From Enterobacter sp. RHBSTW-00994 (lineage in GTDB: Bacteria; Pseudomonadota; Gammaproteobacteria; Enterobacterales; Enterobacteriaceae), in NCBI RefSeq assembly GCF_013782625.1, contig NZ_CP056199.1, positions 2,064,588 through 2,128,587 on the forward strand: a stretch of DNA of 64,000 nucleotides. The letters run 5' to 3'. Shown here piece by piece: positions 51,235 to 59,611 of this stretch. Each line of letters starts with the position of its first letter. Within the stretch, counting starts at the first letter, position 1. The notes beneath the pieces were generated by a model, which searched no databases, was not told the DNA's origin, and saw only the letters and a program-made list of their open reading frames with translations. The translations under genes were made by a program, and so were the position numbers.

Positions 51235-51618
51235 ATTCCCTCCATGCAGAATAATTACCTTACAATGCCGGGTGGCACTCATTTTTACTGTCGTTGGTTT
51301 AACTTTTGACGACGCTGTTTTTCTGTGGTGGTAATATCTGGCACGCTACAATCTTCATTCTCCGGGCGAGATATCATCGTTTTTCAGTAAAGTTTACCAT
51401 GCCTTTTCCTGGCCATTTTATGCATCATCCCCCCTTTTATTGGGAGGGGGCAGGTCCTCAGTTTTGCCAGGAGATGATATAAAAAAACCGGAACAATCAA
51501 TTATTTCACCTTATCGAAAATAGTACTGAGATAATCATCTGTTGTTATGCCAAATCAAATACCAACCAGTGGTTGAATGGTTTACTGCAGACTCTTCTTT
51601 ACTGGCAGGAGGATAATC
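51235..51618. other. Intergenic region, no gene seen
   Basis: 384 bp between the disrupted small gene and the VOC gene. It contains a C/G-rich hairpin-like element near 51428-51449 (CCCCCC...GGGAGGGGG) and AT-rich sequence before the VOC gene. A 27-codon frame there lacks a ribosome-binding site and was not accepted. Confidence 0.5.
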
Positions 51619-52011
51619 ATGATTGACCACACCGGATTCAGCGTCACAAATCTTGCAGACAGTAAACGGTTTTACTCCCGTGTTCTCGCAAGCCTTGGTC
51701 ATATTGCCCGGCTTGACATTCCGGGAAAGGCGGTAGGTTTTGGGCCGGCTCACCCGGATGAAAGCGCTGATCCGGGAGGGGCATTCTGGATCACTCAGGG
51801 CACACCCTCTACGCCCCGAATGCATCTTGCCTTCAGTGCAAAAAATAAAAAGGAAGTGGAAGCATTCCACAGTGCCGCTCTTGCGGCGGGTGGAATAGAT
51901 AATGGTGCGCCGGGCTACAGGCCTCAGTATCACCCCGGATATTATGCCGCGTTTATCCGTGATCCTGACGGATATAATATTGAGGCGGTTTACCATGAAA
52001 CAGGAAAATGA
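51619..52011 (+). CDS. VOC-superfamily (glyoxalase/bleomycin-resistance-type) protein
   Basis: 130 residues starting MIDHTGFSVTNLADSKRFYSRVL at an ATG with perfect AGGAGG seven bases upstream. It has the beta-alpha-beta-beta-beta modules of the vicinal-oxygen-chelate fold, with the metal ligands His3 and Glu near the end (DPDGYNIEAVYHE) and YYAAFIRDPDG before it. Members bind or transform small electrophiles or drugs. The substrate cannot be told. Confidence 0.85.
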   Translation: MIDHTGFSVTNLADSKRFYSRVLASLGHIARLDIPGKAVGFGPAHPDESADPGGAFWITQGTPSTPRMHLAFSAKNKKEVEAFHSAALAAGGIDNGAPGYRPQYHPGYYAAFIRDPDGYNIEAVYHETGK

Positions 52012-52104
52012 CGAACAAACCGGAAAAAGAATATAGCCATCCCGCGCCTGATGGCTAAAACAGAATTGCGGCATTGGGTTTGCCGGGAAGGGCATGTGGC
52101 AGAT

Positions 52105-52641
52105 TCAGGTTAATGTATTCTGCCACTCATTTAACGAGAGAGTATAAAGCAAGCTCGGAGGCTCATTTTTAACATCGTGGATCTCTCTGTCATATTTCAG
52201 CCCGGTTTTTTCAAGAACTTTTTGCGACGCCAGATGATTACTGCGCACAACGGCCGAAACCTCAACCAGTTTAATGACCTCGAAACCGTATTTCAGCGCG
52301 CAGGCTGAAAACTCTGTTGCCAGGCCTTTTCCCCATACTTCGGTGGCGAACCGATACCCCAGATTATTAATGGTTATATCGCCATAGCGGAGAATGCTCA
52401 ACCCACCGAAACCGATGATTTTTTCAGGGCTGGCGAGAAGCGAGATAGCCCAGTTCCCAAATCCATGGTTTTGCCAATGGGCGAGCCAGCGATCCATCAC
52501 CGTTTTTGCATGGTCAATGTCCGGGTAGGGGCCGGCTGGGTTAAAGGTGTTCGTTGCAGGGTCACCATAAATGTTGAAAAGATCGGTGACATCGGACGTG
52601 ATGACGGGACGAAGACGCAAACGATTTGTTTCGACGAGCAA
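52105..52641 (-). CDS. GNAT-family N-acetyltransferase (RimJ/RimL type)
   Basis: 178 residues beginning at a TTG (52641) with AGGGGG six bases upstream; no ATG is available nearby in frame. ETNRLRLRPV at the start and LGYRFATEVWGKGLATEFSAC, the acetyl-CoA-binding region with G-x-G-x-A, identify the RimJ/RimL-type GNAT family. Substrate may be a protein N-terminus or small amine. The gene faces the VOC gene convergently. Confidence 0.85.
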   Translation of the reverse strand: MLVETNRLRLRPVITSDVTDLFNIYGDPATNTFNPAGPYPDIDHAKTVMDRWLAHWQNHGFGNWAISLLASPEKIIGFGGLSILRYGDITINNLGYRFATEVWGKGLATEFSACALKYGFEVIKLVEVSAVVRSNHLASQKVLEKTGLKYDREIHDVKNEPPSLLYTLSLNEWQNTLT

Positions 52642-52769
52642 ACTGACCCCCTGATGTGTGCTGCTACCAGCATGGCTTTATGCGAATGAACCCCACTGAT
52701 TTAAGCACACTTTCTTTTTGACGTAATGGTCTTTGGTTAACACCGGACCAGGGTTGAATTCCCTTTTCA

Positions 52770-53354
52770 TCAACTGCGTACTGCCTCCAGCCAGCGGGTG
52801 ACGGCCTCCGTGGTTTTTCGCTCCTGATCGCATTCAATCACGAACGGTTTTTCCCGTCGTGCGGCCGGAGCAAGGCAGGCAAGAATATCGTCGCTATCAC
52901 CTTTGCCGTAGCCGCCGTGGGTGATGAAGGGAATAAGCAATTTACCGGCGAGGTTATGGGTACTCAGAAATGTTTGCACCACGGGCGGGACGCTGGTTCC
53001 CCAAATGGGAAAACCCAGATAAATCGTCTGATAACGCCCGAGACCCGCAAGGCGATGCTTTAATGCGGGCCGGGCTCCCGATGCGCGTTCGTTTTTTGCC
53101 TGTTCTACCGTCTGAAAATAGTCATCCGGGTAGGGGGAAGCGGGTTCGATTTCAAACAGATCGCTCTTCAGGCAGCGATGAATCACACCCGCAATCACCC
53201 GCGTATTGCCGCTACGTGAAAAGTACGTGACCAGAACAGGGCTGCCACGTTGTACATTCGTGATGTCGGGGGCTGCTGTTGCCTGAGGGAGGCGCGCCAG
53301 CGAAATCCCGGCCAGGGCCGTGATCAACATTCTGCGGGTGGGATCGTGTTCCAT
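52770..53354 (-). CDS. Exported flavodoxin-like protein, probable Tat substrate
   Basis: 194 residues from the second of two adjacent ATGs (53354), spaced six bases from AAGGA. The start reads MEHDPTRRMLITALAGISLA, a twin-arginine (TRRMLI) signal with a hydrophobic stretch and ATAA cleavage region. The mature part is a flavodoxin fold with the FMN phosphate loop TYFSRSGNTRVIA and the WGTSVPP loop. Tat export suggests that it folds with FMN in the cytoplasm before export. It follows the CMD gene by about 10 bp. Confidence 0.8.
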   Translation of the reverse strand: MEHDPTRRMLITALAGISLARLPQATAAPDITNVQRGSPVLVTYFSRSGNTRVIAGVIHRCLKSDLFEIEPASPYPDDYFQTVEQAKNERASGARPALKHRLAGLGRYQTIYLGFPIWGTSVPPVVQTFLSTHNLAGKLLIPFITHGGYGKGDSDDILACLAPAARREKPFVIECDQERKTTEAVTRWLEAVRS

Positions 53355-53364
53355 CATGGCTTCC

Positions 53365-54129
53365 TTATTTCGCGTTCGCCAGTACCTGTTGCAGGGCATA
53401 TTCCGCTCGCGTCGCAGCATCGTTTTCGCCTTGTTCGCGTAAAACCGCTGCCAACTGGCGTAGCTGTTCTGGCGTCAGACCGACCCGGAGGCTGGCTCGG
53501 GTATGGGACAGTAACTGTGATTCCAGTCCCGGTGTTGCGGCCAATGCGCCGACGGTCGCCAGTTCGCGGCTTTGCCAGTCGAGGTTATCGCGGGCAAAAA
53601 TGTCGCCAAACAGATGTGTTTGCAGGAACTGGTTAATGACCGGAGCAAAATCGAACAAGGGACCCTGGACGGGCGCACCGGAGATTTTGGTCTGATTTTC
53701 CGTCCCCACGCGAAGGAGTTCCTCCCCGACCGGGACAGGCCTGATGGGCATTTTACCTTCAGCATCGTGGATGCCGCGCTGTTTACGCGAGTCGACAACC
53801 TTCATCAGCTCATTTAACGCATTCAGACTGCGCGGGAAGCCGGTGTAGGCGTAGAGTTGCACGAGAATTTCTTTGCTTTCGTTGATGGTGAGCCCGGCGT
53901 CCAGCCCCTGGTTCAATGCCGTATTCAGTTTTTCCATCTGGCTGCTTGCCATGGTGGTTGCGATCAACGGGATGGCCTGCTGGCGGGCAGACAACGTATC
54001 CGATTCGATTTTGTCGTGATGCATTTCTTGAACTCCTGTGGTTACGGACGCAGCCTGGGCCGGGAGGCTACAGCTCAGGAACAGTAAGGCTGTTGCCATG
54101 AATGCTTTAATGGGCATGGTATTGTTCAT
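53365..54129 (-). CDS. Exported carboxymuconolactone-decarboxylase-family protein
   Basis: 254 residues from the ATG at 54129, with GGAG ten bases before the GTG/ATG pair. A signal peptide ([26 protein letters not shown]) leads to two CMD (AhpD-like) helical domains. Each has the family pattern of [18 protein letters not shown] and [20 protein letters not shown], but without the CxxC of AhpD, so peroxidase activity is unlikely. It is in a decayed cupin-CMD-flavodoxin cluster. Confidence 0.8.
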   Translation of the reverse strand: MNNTMPIKAFMATALLFLSCSLPAQAASVTTGVQEMHHDKIESDTLSARQQAIPLIATTMASSQMEKLNTALNQGLDAGLTINESKEILVQLYAYTGFPRSLNALNELMKVVDSRKQRGIHDAEGKMPIRPVPVGEELLRVGTENQTKISGAPVQGPLFDFAPVINQFLQTHLFGDIFARDNLDWQSRELATVGALAATPGLESQLLSHTRASLRVGLTPEQLRQLAAVLREQGENDAATRAEYALQQVLANAK

Positions 54130-54500
54130 CACTTACGTTCTCCATCCAGCTAACGACCCTCCCTGTTATCGCAAGGTGTGTCATGGTGCTGTCTGGCGTT
54201 GCGCCATACCAGTGTTTGACGACAGGGGGGACACGGCACAACATCACCTGCGCGATTAATCTGAACGGGATTGCCTTACTGTTGTGTCAGCCCGACGTTG
54301 GAAGTGACGATAAGCTGTTGGCCTGCCGAATGGGGATGCCATGCGGAGCGCGCACCAGGCTCGAAAGTGAGATACGCGCCTGAAACCGTCATGACATTAT
54401 CTGGGCTGAATAGCGGATCGACCCGCACGCGCCCGGTAAACGTCTCTGCAGATCCAGATCCGCCTTTTAAACGCGGTATCTGATCGACGGCGCGACGCAT
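54107..54500 (-). pseudogene. Cupin-domain gene with a nonsense codon and a frameshift
   Basis: The ATG at 54500 begins a cupin domain: AETFTGRVRVDPLF, TFEPGARSAWHPHSAGQQLI (metal-binding His pair), then GLTQQ and TAA at 54278-54276. The same frame continues [13 protein letters not shown], and a run of six Cs (G6 at 54225-54230 on the plus strand) then shifts the frame. With one C fewer it would read [23 protein letters not shown], the rest of the cupin. Two lesions make this a clear pseudogene. The restored end overlaps the CMD start. Confidence 0.88.
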
Positions 54501-54724
54501 ATCGAAACCTACGGGTTCCTCGTATGTTGACCAGGCGATGAGCCAGTTAGATACCTTCTTTGATAAGCATATTTAACCGGGTTTTCAGCAACGCCAGTCA
54601 GCCTGTCATGACGGCCGTAAATGCAGATTAACCGAATTTTCGCGAAAGATAATTACGCCTGGTAAATAGGCGCTATGAATGAAATTCATAGAAGGATGCT
54701 GTATTTCCAGCGTATCTGCGCGTG

Positions 54725-56842
54725 TTAGTGTGGCATGTCTGCATCCATCACGAATATGCGGTCTGCCGATGAAATCGTTGTTTCACGGTGGGCGATAATG
54801 ACTCGGGTGATGTTCATCGCTCTTATCGATTGGTTTACCTGGCTTTCGCTTGTTTTATCCAGGTGGCTGGTGGCTTCGTCCATAAATAAAATGCCAGGCC
54901 TGCGGTATAATGCTCTGGCAATATAAAGCCGTTGCTTTTGACCGCCGGATAACCCTTCGCCCAGTTCACCAATCAGTGTTTCGTAACCCATCGGGAGTTT
55001 CATAACATCATCGTGGATATGGCTGGCGATAGCACATTCCACCACCCACCGATCGTCAATATCAGGGCGGAAACCCGCAATATTTTCTTTAATTGATCCT
55101 GAAAATAGCTTGTCTTCTTGCATGATACAGGCGATGTGCTCGGCATAATGGTCGAAACCAAGTTGTTTAATATCGATTCCATTGATTCTGACGCAACCTT
55201 CGGTGGGTTCAAATAACCCACACAGCACTTTCATTAGGGTGCTTTTACCTGCGCCAGAGACGCCCGTAATAGCAATACTTTCTCCTGCACGAATGCTCAG
55301 ATTCAGTTTTCTGAAGATGTCACCTGCGTGGTTATCATAGCGATACGCCAGATCGTGAGTCTCCAGGATTAACGCGCCCTGGGGTAAATGCAATGGGCTG
55401 GTTGCCATTGGCGGTATCGCCTTTTGCAGGGCAATATCTGCGATGCGTTCACTGTGTAAACTAATGATCTTCAACTGGATGATAAAGTTAATCAGCGCAT
55501 TTATACGGTCATAGAACTGGCTTCTGAAGGTATTAAATGCGATAAACATGCCGATGGTTAAGTGGCTATCAATCATCAGTCTGCCACTTACCCAAAGAAT
55601 GACAATTTGATCGCAGGTGGCGATAAACGACACCACACCGCCAAAGAAAAGATCCATTCTCGTCAAACGAATACCGGTATTGATCTTATCCGAAAAAAGA
55701 TTAAACCAGTTGTTGACCCTCAGCTCAGTCATGCCCTGAATTTTAATGGTTGCGATGCCGTACAGGGTTTCCATAAAGTAAGAGTTCAGGCGCGCTTCTT
55801 TAATTAACTCTTCTTCGGATAACTGACGATAATAGCGGTAGGTTGCAAATCGGATAAGGGTGTACAACGCCGTAAAAGAGACCACAATCAGGCTGAGCTG
55901 GAGATTGTATAAAAACATCATTATCAGCAGCCCTATAACCATCAGCGTATCAATGATGCTGCCCGTTAATCCTGTAGTAAAGGTCGAGCGGATAATATCG
56001 AGCGAGTGAAAGCGAGACTGAATATCACCCAGTTTTCGTCTTTCGAAGTAGGTTATCGGAAGCTTAACCAGGTGTGACAAGAGGCCAAAACTCCATTGAA
56101 CATCAATGAGTGTTCCCAGTATCAACGTGGTCCAGGATCGTATAATACTGACAGTCAATCGCAACAGGATAAGAATAAAAAGCCCAAGACAGATGATGTT
56201 CAGTAACCCATAATCCCCGGAGGCAATGACATTATCCGTGACTAATTGTGTTCCTACAGGCAATAGCAAGCTAATGAATTCAATGACCAGGGATAAGAAA
56301 AATATTTTTGCGAGAGAGGGAATCAGACCGTTAATATTTTTCAATAACGCTGATGTTCGTAATGTCTTATTCCGTTTTTGCCCTGAAAATGAGGTTCCTG
56401 GCCATAATTCAAGCACCACGCCGGTAAAATGCCGGGAGAGTTCTGGCAGGCTAATCACACGCTTTCCGAGAGCGGGATCGTGGATCACAACGCTGTTCTT
56501 ACCCACCTTAACCAGCACGACGAAATGATTAAAATCCCAATGCAAAATGCAGGGCTTCCGGACGTCGCGCAGCTCCAGAAGGTCCACTGATAAAGCGCGT
56601 GAGAACATTCCCAGTTCACCTGCAATTGCTTTTATAGACTGAAGATTAACCCCACGAGCCGATAAATTAAACTGCTGCCTGAGTTGCAATAAATCGACCT
56701 GCTTACCATAAAAGCTGCATACCATCGAAAGGCAGGCCAGACCACATTCGGAGGCTTCGGTTTGAAAGACTACGGGGACACGTTTAAATAACGTCAGATC
56801 CAGTTTGCGTATCAGTGTTTCAGGGTGATAAATATTAGTCAT
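54725..56842 (-). CDS. CvaB-type peptidase-containing ABC exporter (PCAT) of the microcin operon
   Basis: 705 residues from the ATG at 56842, which gives the CvaB-like start MTNIYH; an ATG nine bases earlier also exists. The C39 peptidase domain has Cys33 (TEASECGLACL), His106 (LHWDFNHFVVL) and Asp122 (IHDP), the complete leader-cleaving triad. Six membrane helices follow (about 165-450). The ATPase has Walker A GVSGAGKST (527-535), signature LSGGQ (631), Walker B ILFMDE (651-656) and the H-loop His685. Much of the sequence matches colicin V exporter CvaB. Its start lies within the last codons of the fusion-protein gene. Confidence 0.96.
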   Translation of the reverse strand: MTNIYHPETLIRKLDLTLFKRVPVVFQTEASECGLACLSMVCSFYGKQVDLLQLRQQFNLSARGVNLQSIKAIAGELGMFSRALSVDLLELRDVRKPCILHWDFNHFVVLVKVGKNSVVIHDPALGKRVISLPELSRHFTGVVLELWPGTSFSGQKRNKTLRTSALLKNINGLIPSLAKIFFLSLVIEFISLLLPVGTQLVTDNVIASGDYGLLNIICLGLFILILLRLTVSIIRSWTTLILGTLIDVQWSFGLLSHLVKLPITYFERRKLGDIQSRFHSLDIIRSTFTTGLTGSIIDTLMVIGLLIMMFLYNLQLSLIVVSFTALYTLIRFATYRYYRQLSEEELIKEARLNSYFMETLYGIATIKIQGMTELRVNNWFNLFSDKINTGIRLTRMDLFFGGVVSFIATCDQIVILWVSGRLMIDSHLTIGMFIAFNTFRSQFYDRINALINFIIQLKIISLHSERIADIALQKAIPPMATSPLHLPQGALILETHDLAYRYDNHAGDIFRKLNLSIRAGESIAITGVSGAGKSTLMKVLCGLFEPTEGCVRINGIDIKQLGFDHYAEHIACIMQEDKLFSGSIKENIAGFRPDIDDRWVVECAIASHIHDDVMKLPMGYETLIGELGEGLSGGQKQRLYIARALYRRPGILFMDEATSHLDKTSESQVNQSIRAMNITRVIIAHRETTISSADRIFVMDADMPH

Positions 56843-58109
56843 TGCCCACATCCATTACGCTCATTTTCATTTCATAAAATGGCGACAATAACCATTCATA
56901 GACACGTCTTTTTTCCAGGAAAAGCGTGATTTGTGCTTTCATTCCTGTGCCGAGAACAAGCGGCTTGCCATGAACCTGCACAGACTGGCGTTCAGGTTTG
57001 ATCATGATCTTGTACCAGGATTTTTTATCGTCATAAAATTCCTGCGCGATAGTTTGTTTCGACTGTAATTCTGTTTTTGGGGCAGGGAGCCTTGAAATTG
57101 CGGATATTGATGCCCTGAACTGTCCAAATTTCTCATAAGGAAACGCGTCATAACTGACATTAACCTGCTGGCCGACGGTAAGATAAGGTAATACCTCATC
57201 TGAAACCCAGGTTTCGAGATAACAGGGTGAATGCGTGCTCTGCTGAACACGGGCTAATACATCTCCTGCACTAAGCATTTTTCCCTGTGCCGTATTTACC
57301 GAGTCGATTGCGCCATCGGCTGTAGCTTTAATGACATAGTTCCCCTCGGCTTCCGTATTCAGTTTTTCTTTTTCCAGCTCGTATTTTTGTTGCTCAAGCT
57401 GATAAATCTGCTGGTCATAGTCGGAGGCTTGCGTTTGAATCTGATGATTAAGGGTGTCGACTTGTACTTGGTCCTGTGATTTTCTGGCGACCAGATCGGA
57501 AACATTGCTCTGTTGTTGATAAAGAAGGGCGCTTTGACTGCTCATCTGATCTTTAGTGACAAGCCCTTTTTTCTGATAGGCACGATAATCTGAAACGTTT
57601 TTCTCTATTTGATGTAATTCCTGCTGCGCCTGAGTAAGAAGGGTCGATGAGACCTTAAAACTGGACTGATAATGTTGTTTCTGCACAGAAAGTGAATTGA
57701 GCGTACTTTGTTTCGTCGAGTACAAATTTGTCATCATGCTACTGATACTTTTTATCTGTAGATCAATATCTCTTTTTTTATTCTCATCAACGAAACCTGA
57801 CTGGGTCGATACGCCAGAGTGGATGAGAAATAAGGTGTCGCCTTTTTTTACGTGGTCACCCTCGGTAATGTATTTCTGTACAACCGTACCCTGTGTGGAG
57901 GCATAAATATTAACGGGGCCGGGGAATGTAGTTATCTCGCCATGAACAACGACGCGTCGGGTATATGTCCCTTTAACGACGAAAGTGGTGATAGCACTGA
58001 TAAAAAGGATACAGAGCAATACGATATAGTAAAAAGGAATGCCGGGAAGAAGAATGGCTTTGCCTTCCCATTGGGTTCGTTGATATTCAATGGCTTCCTT
58101 GCGAAACAA
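56835..58109 (-). CDS. CvaA-type membrane fusion protein (HlyD family) of the microcin exporter
   Basis: 424 residues starting at TTG (58109) with perfect AGGAGG six bases upstream. The protein begins MFRKEAIEYQRTQWEGKAIL and so aligns with CvaA (MFRQDALE...). One membrane helix (about 24-45) precedes a long coiled-coil hairpin (about 110-260, rich in Gln/Leu) flanked by lipoyl halves (GTVVQKYITEGDHVKKGD and ADGAIDSVNTAQGKMLSAGD). A beta-barrel domain ends in FLEKRRVYEWLLSPFYEMK, again CvaA-like. It would link the ABC exporter to TolC. The 3' end overlaps the exporter gene by eight bases. Confidence 0.95.
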   Translation of the reverse strand: MFRKEAIEYQRTQWEGKAILLPGIPFYYIVLLCILFISAITTFVVKGTYTRRVVVHGEITTFPGPVNIYASTQGTVVQKYITEGDHVKKGDTLFLIHSGVSTQSGFVDENKKRDIDLQIKSISSMMTNLYSTKQSTLNSLSVQKQHYQSSFKVSSTLLTQAQQELHQIEKNVSDYRAYQKKGLVTKDQMSSQSALLYQQQSNVSDLVARKSQDQVQVDTLNHQIQTQASDYDQQIYQLEQQKYELEKEKLNTEAEGNYVIKATADGAIDSVNTAQGKMLSAGDVLARVQQSTHSPCYLETWVSDEVLPYLTVGQQVNVSYDAFPYEKFGQFRASISAISRLPAPKTELQSKQTIAQEFYDDKKSWYKIMIKPERQSVQVHGKPLVLGTGMKAQITLFLEKRRVYEWLLSPFYEMKMSVMDVGND

Positions 58110-58132
58110 ATTTGGCCTCCTGCTGTTGAGGA

Positions 58133-58159
58133 AATAGCCGCTGAAGATAAGCGGCTATT
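58133..58159 (-). terminator. Attenuator-like hairpin between microcin gene and exporter genes
   Basis: AATAGCCGCT and AGCGGCTATT form a perfect 10-bp stem around a seven-base loop, 33 bp after the microcin stop. On the minus strand it is followed by TTCCTC, a short T-poor tail. It would allow partial termination so that the precursor is made in excess over the exporter. Confidence 0.75.
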
Positions 58160-58191
58160 GGCTATGTGGCGCTACATTGCCATTTTATTGA

Positions 58192-58473
58192 TTAATGTTT
58201 ACCGTGGTCGGTGTTGTGACCGCCACCATTTTTTGAACCGCCATTACCTTTCGAGCTACCACCACTTTTACCGCCAGCATTGACTGAGCAACCGCCGCTA
58301 AAAGAGGTGCTTTCAGAGTGGGAGCCATCTTTATTGGTTGTGCTGGTATGAGAATAGCTACCGTTGCAACCTGCGCTGCTACCACCGAACATTCCACCAA
58401 TAGCATTGCCGATAGAACCCCACATGCCTGCACCACTTACATGACTTAATTCATTTTCATTCAGTTCACGCAT
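58192..58473 (-). CDS. Putative class II microcin precursor, Gly/Ser-rich, double-glycine-type leader
   Basis: 93 residues. AAGGA lies nine bases before the ATG, within the end of the upstream gene. The leader MRELNENELSHVSGA closely follows those of MccV (MRTLTLNELDSVSGG) and MccL (MREITLNEMNNVSGA), so cleavage after Ala15 by the neighbouring C39 exporter is expected. The mature peptide (78 residues, starting GMWGSIGNAIGGMFGG) has a small-residue helix-like N-terminal part and two cysteines (36 and 62, possible disulfide). Its tail is Gly/Lys/His-rich and ends HGKH. It lacks the Ser-rich C-terminus of siderophore microcins. Activity is inferred only. Confidence 0.87.
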   Translation of the reverse strand: MRELNENELSHVSGAGMWGSIGNAIGGMFGGSSAGCNGSYSHTSTTNKDGSHSESTSFSGGCSVNAGGKSGGSSKGNGGSKNGGGHNTDHGKH

Positions 58474-58475
58474 AA

Positions 58476-59252
58476 TTAATTTTCCTTGCAATAGTGAGCA
58501 AAAGGTATACCCATAATATCCATAGACTTTTTCCATACCATTTCACCATCCGTGTATGAAATGTTTTTTACGCCAAATTGCGTAAAATCCTTCTCGCTGT
58601 ACGTCGACAGGCCTGTGTCAGGATCACCAATATTTTCTTTTTGCCCGCAAAGCGGCATCATCCATGACACATGTATATTGTTGTAGAATGCTTTATCAGT
58701 TTTTCTTATTTCGGCAAAGATCTTATCTGTTGTCGCAGGGTCAGATGTTCTTTCTCCATCGACTGTCGTGATCAATTTGCTGTCATCCGAATTGGGTGAG
58801 CCATGAAAACCAATAATAGAACCGTAATTGATTACTTTATTTTTTGCGGCAGGGAAGAGGTAGTTAGCACAGGAAGAGAGACAAAGTCGCCTCACTTCGA
58901 TACTGATGCCTTTATCGTGAATAATACGCCCGATATTAATGGCAGTTTCAATATCACCACCGCCACTGTTAATGGATATTGTCTGAACAGGGATCAGGTT
59001 TTTTTCTATGATTGATGCAATGATTTTGTCATCATTTTTAGAAATATTTCCATCCACATACAAAGTATCAAAGATGAGATGAGTGGACATTTTTTCGCTC
59101 AGCCCTTGCTTCACAATAAGCTGATTCGAGAGTTGATATAAAATATCTCTACTGGCTTTTTTGAAGTGATACGTGTTGTATGAATAAATAGCGACAGCGC
59201 AGAGTATCGCTATAAAAACGGCTCCCAGGATGTATCCCTTTTTTATCTTCAC
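58476..59252 (-). CDS. Membrane-anchored ClpP/crotonase-fold protein in the microcin operon (immunity or processing candidate)
   Basis: 258 residues starting at GTG (59252), with GGAG ten bases upstream. One N-terminal membrane helix (about 7-25) is followed by a soluble, probably periplasmic domain of the COG3904 type. It contains SINSGGGDIETAINIGRII (94-112), the nucleophile region CLSSCANYLF (124-133, Ser126/127), and IGFHGSP with His150. This resembles ClpP/SppA serine peptidases. It ends two bases before the microcin ATG. In the colicin V operon the gene directly upstream of the toxin encodes immunity, so this may be an unusual immunity protein, or a processing or quality-control protease. 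The role is inference. Confidence 0.8.
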   Translation of the reverse strand: MKIKKGYILGAVFIAILCAVAIYSYNTYHFKKASRDILYQLSNQLIVKQGLSEKMSTHLIFDTLYVDGNISKNDDKIIASIIEKNLIPVQTISINSGGGDIETAINIGRIIHDKGISIEVRRLCLSSCANYLFPAAKNKVINYGSIIGFHGSPNSDDSKLITTVDGERTSDPATTDKIFAEIRKTDKAFYNNIHVSWMMPLCGQKENIGDPDTGLSTYSEKDFTQFGVKNISYTDGEMVWKKSMDIMGIPFAHYCKEN

Positions 59253-59611
59253 GAAAAAGCAGCTCCATGTGTAAAGTCATGTAAATTTATCAATATAAAA
59301 AAGAAGATAAATGCGGTATTTGTATCTAAATGTAAATATAACTCAATTTAATTTTGATGATTTATTGAACAAACCCAGGAGGAATGGGCTTGTCACGGCA
59401 ATGTATGCACAAAATGAGTAAGGTTTTTCTGGAAGTACCTACCAATAAGAGGGGTAATCGATAGAACGCTTATTATTTCTCTTCTTGGTTTTATCTGGAT
59501 ATATTGCTCGATATTTACGCTGGGTCGCCAATGAAATAAATCTGGCATCCGTGACCTGATATGCCAGAGAGGGTAATCTATTGCTGTTTCGCTACATTCA
59601 GGTAAATCGCA
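59253..59611. promoter_or_regulatory. Promoter region of the microcin operon
   Basis: 359 bp, strongly AT-rich, between the microcin operon and the divergent oxidoreductase. On the minus strand TTGAGT (59346-59341) and TACAAA (59324-59319) are spaced 16 bp and could be the operon promoter, about 65 bp before the GTG. No clear Fur, LexA or CRP box was found. The AT-richness suggests H-NS binding. Confidence 0.45.

Noticed and set aside
51400-51483. 27-codon frame MPFPGHFMHHPPFYWEGAGP in the gap before the VOC gene
   Set aside because: No ribosome-binding site is present upstream, there is no known homolog, and a G/C hairpin runs through it. Too little evidence to call a gene.
51535-52095. 186-residue minus-strand frame covering the VOC gene
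   Set aside because: The VOC frame has a perfect AGGAGG site and conserved fold motifs; the opposite frame has neither.
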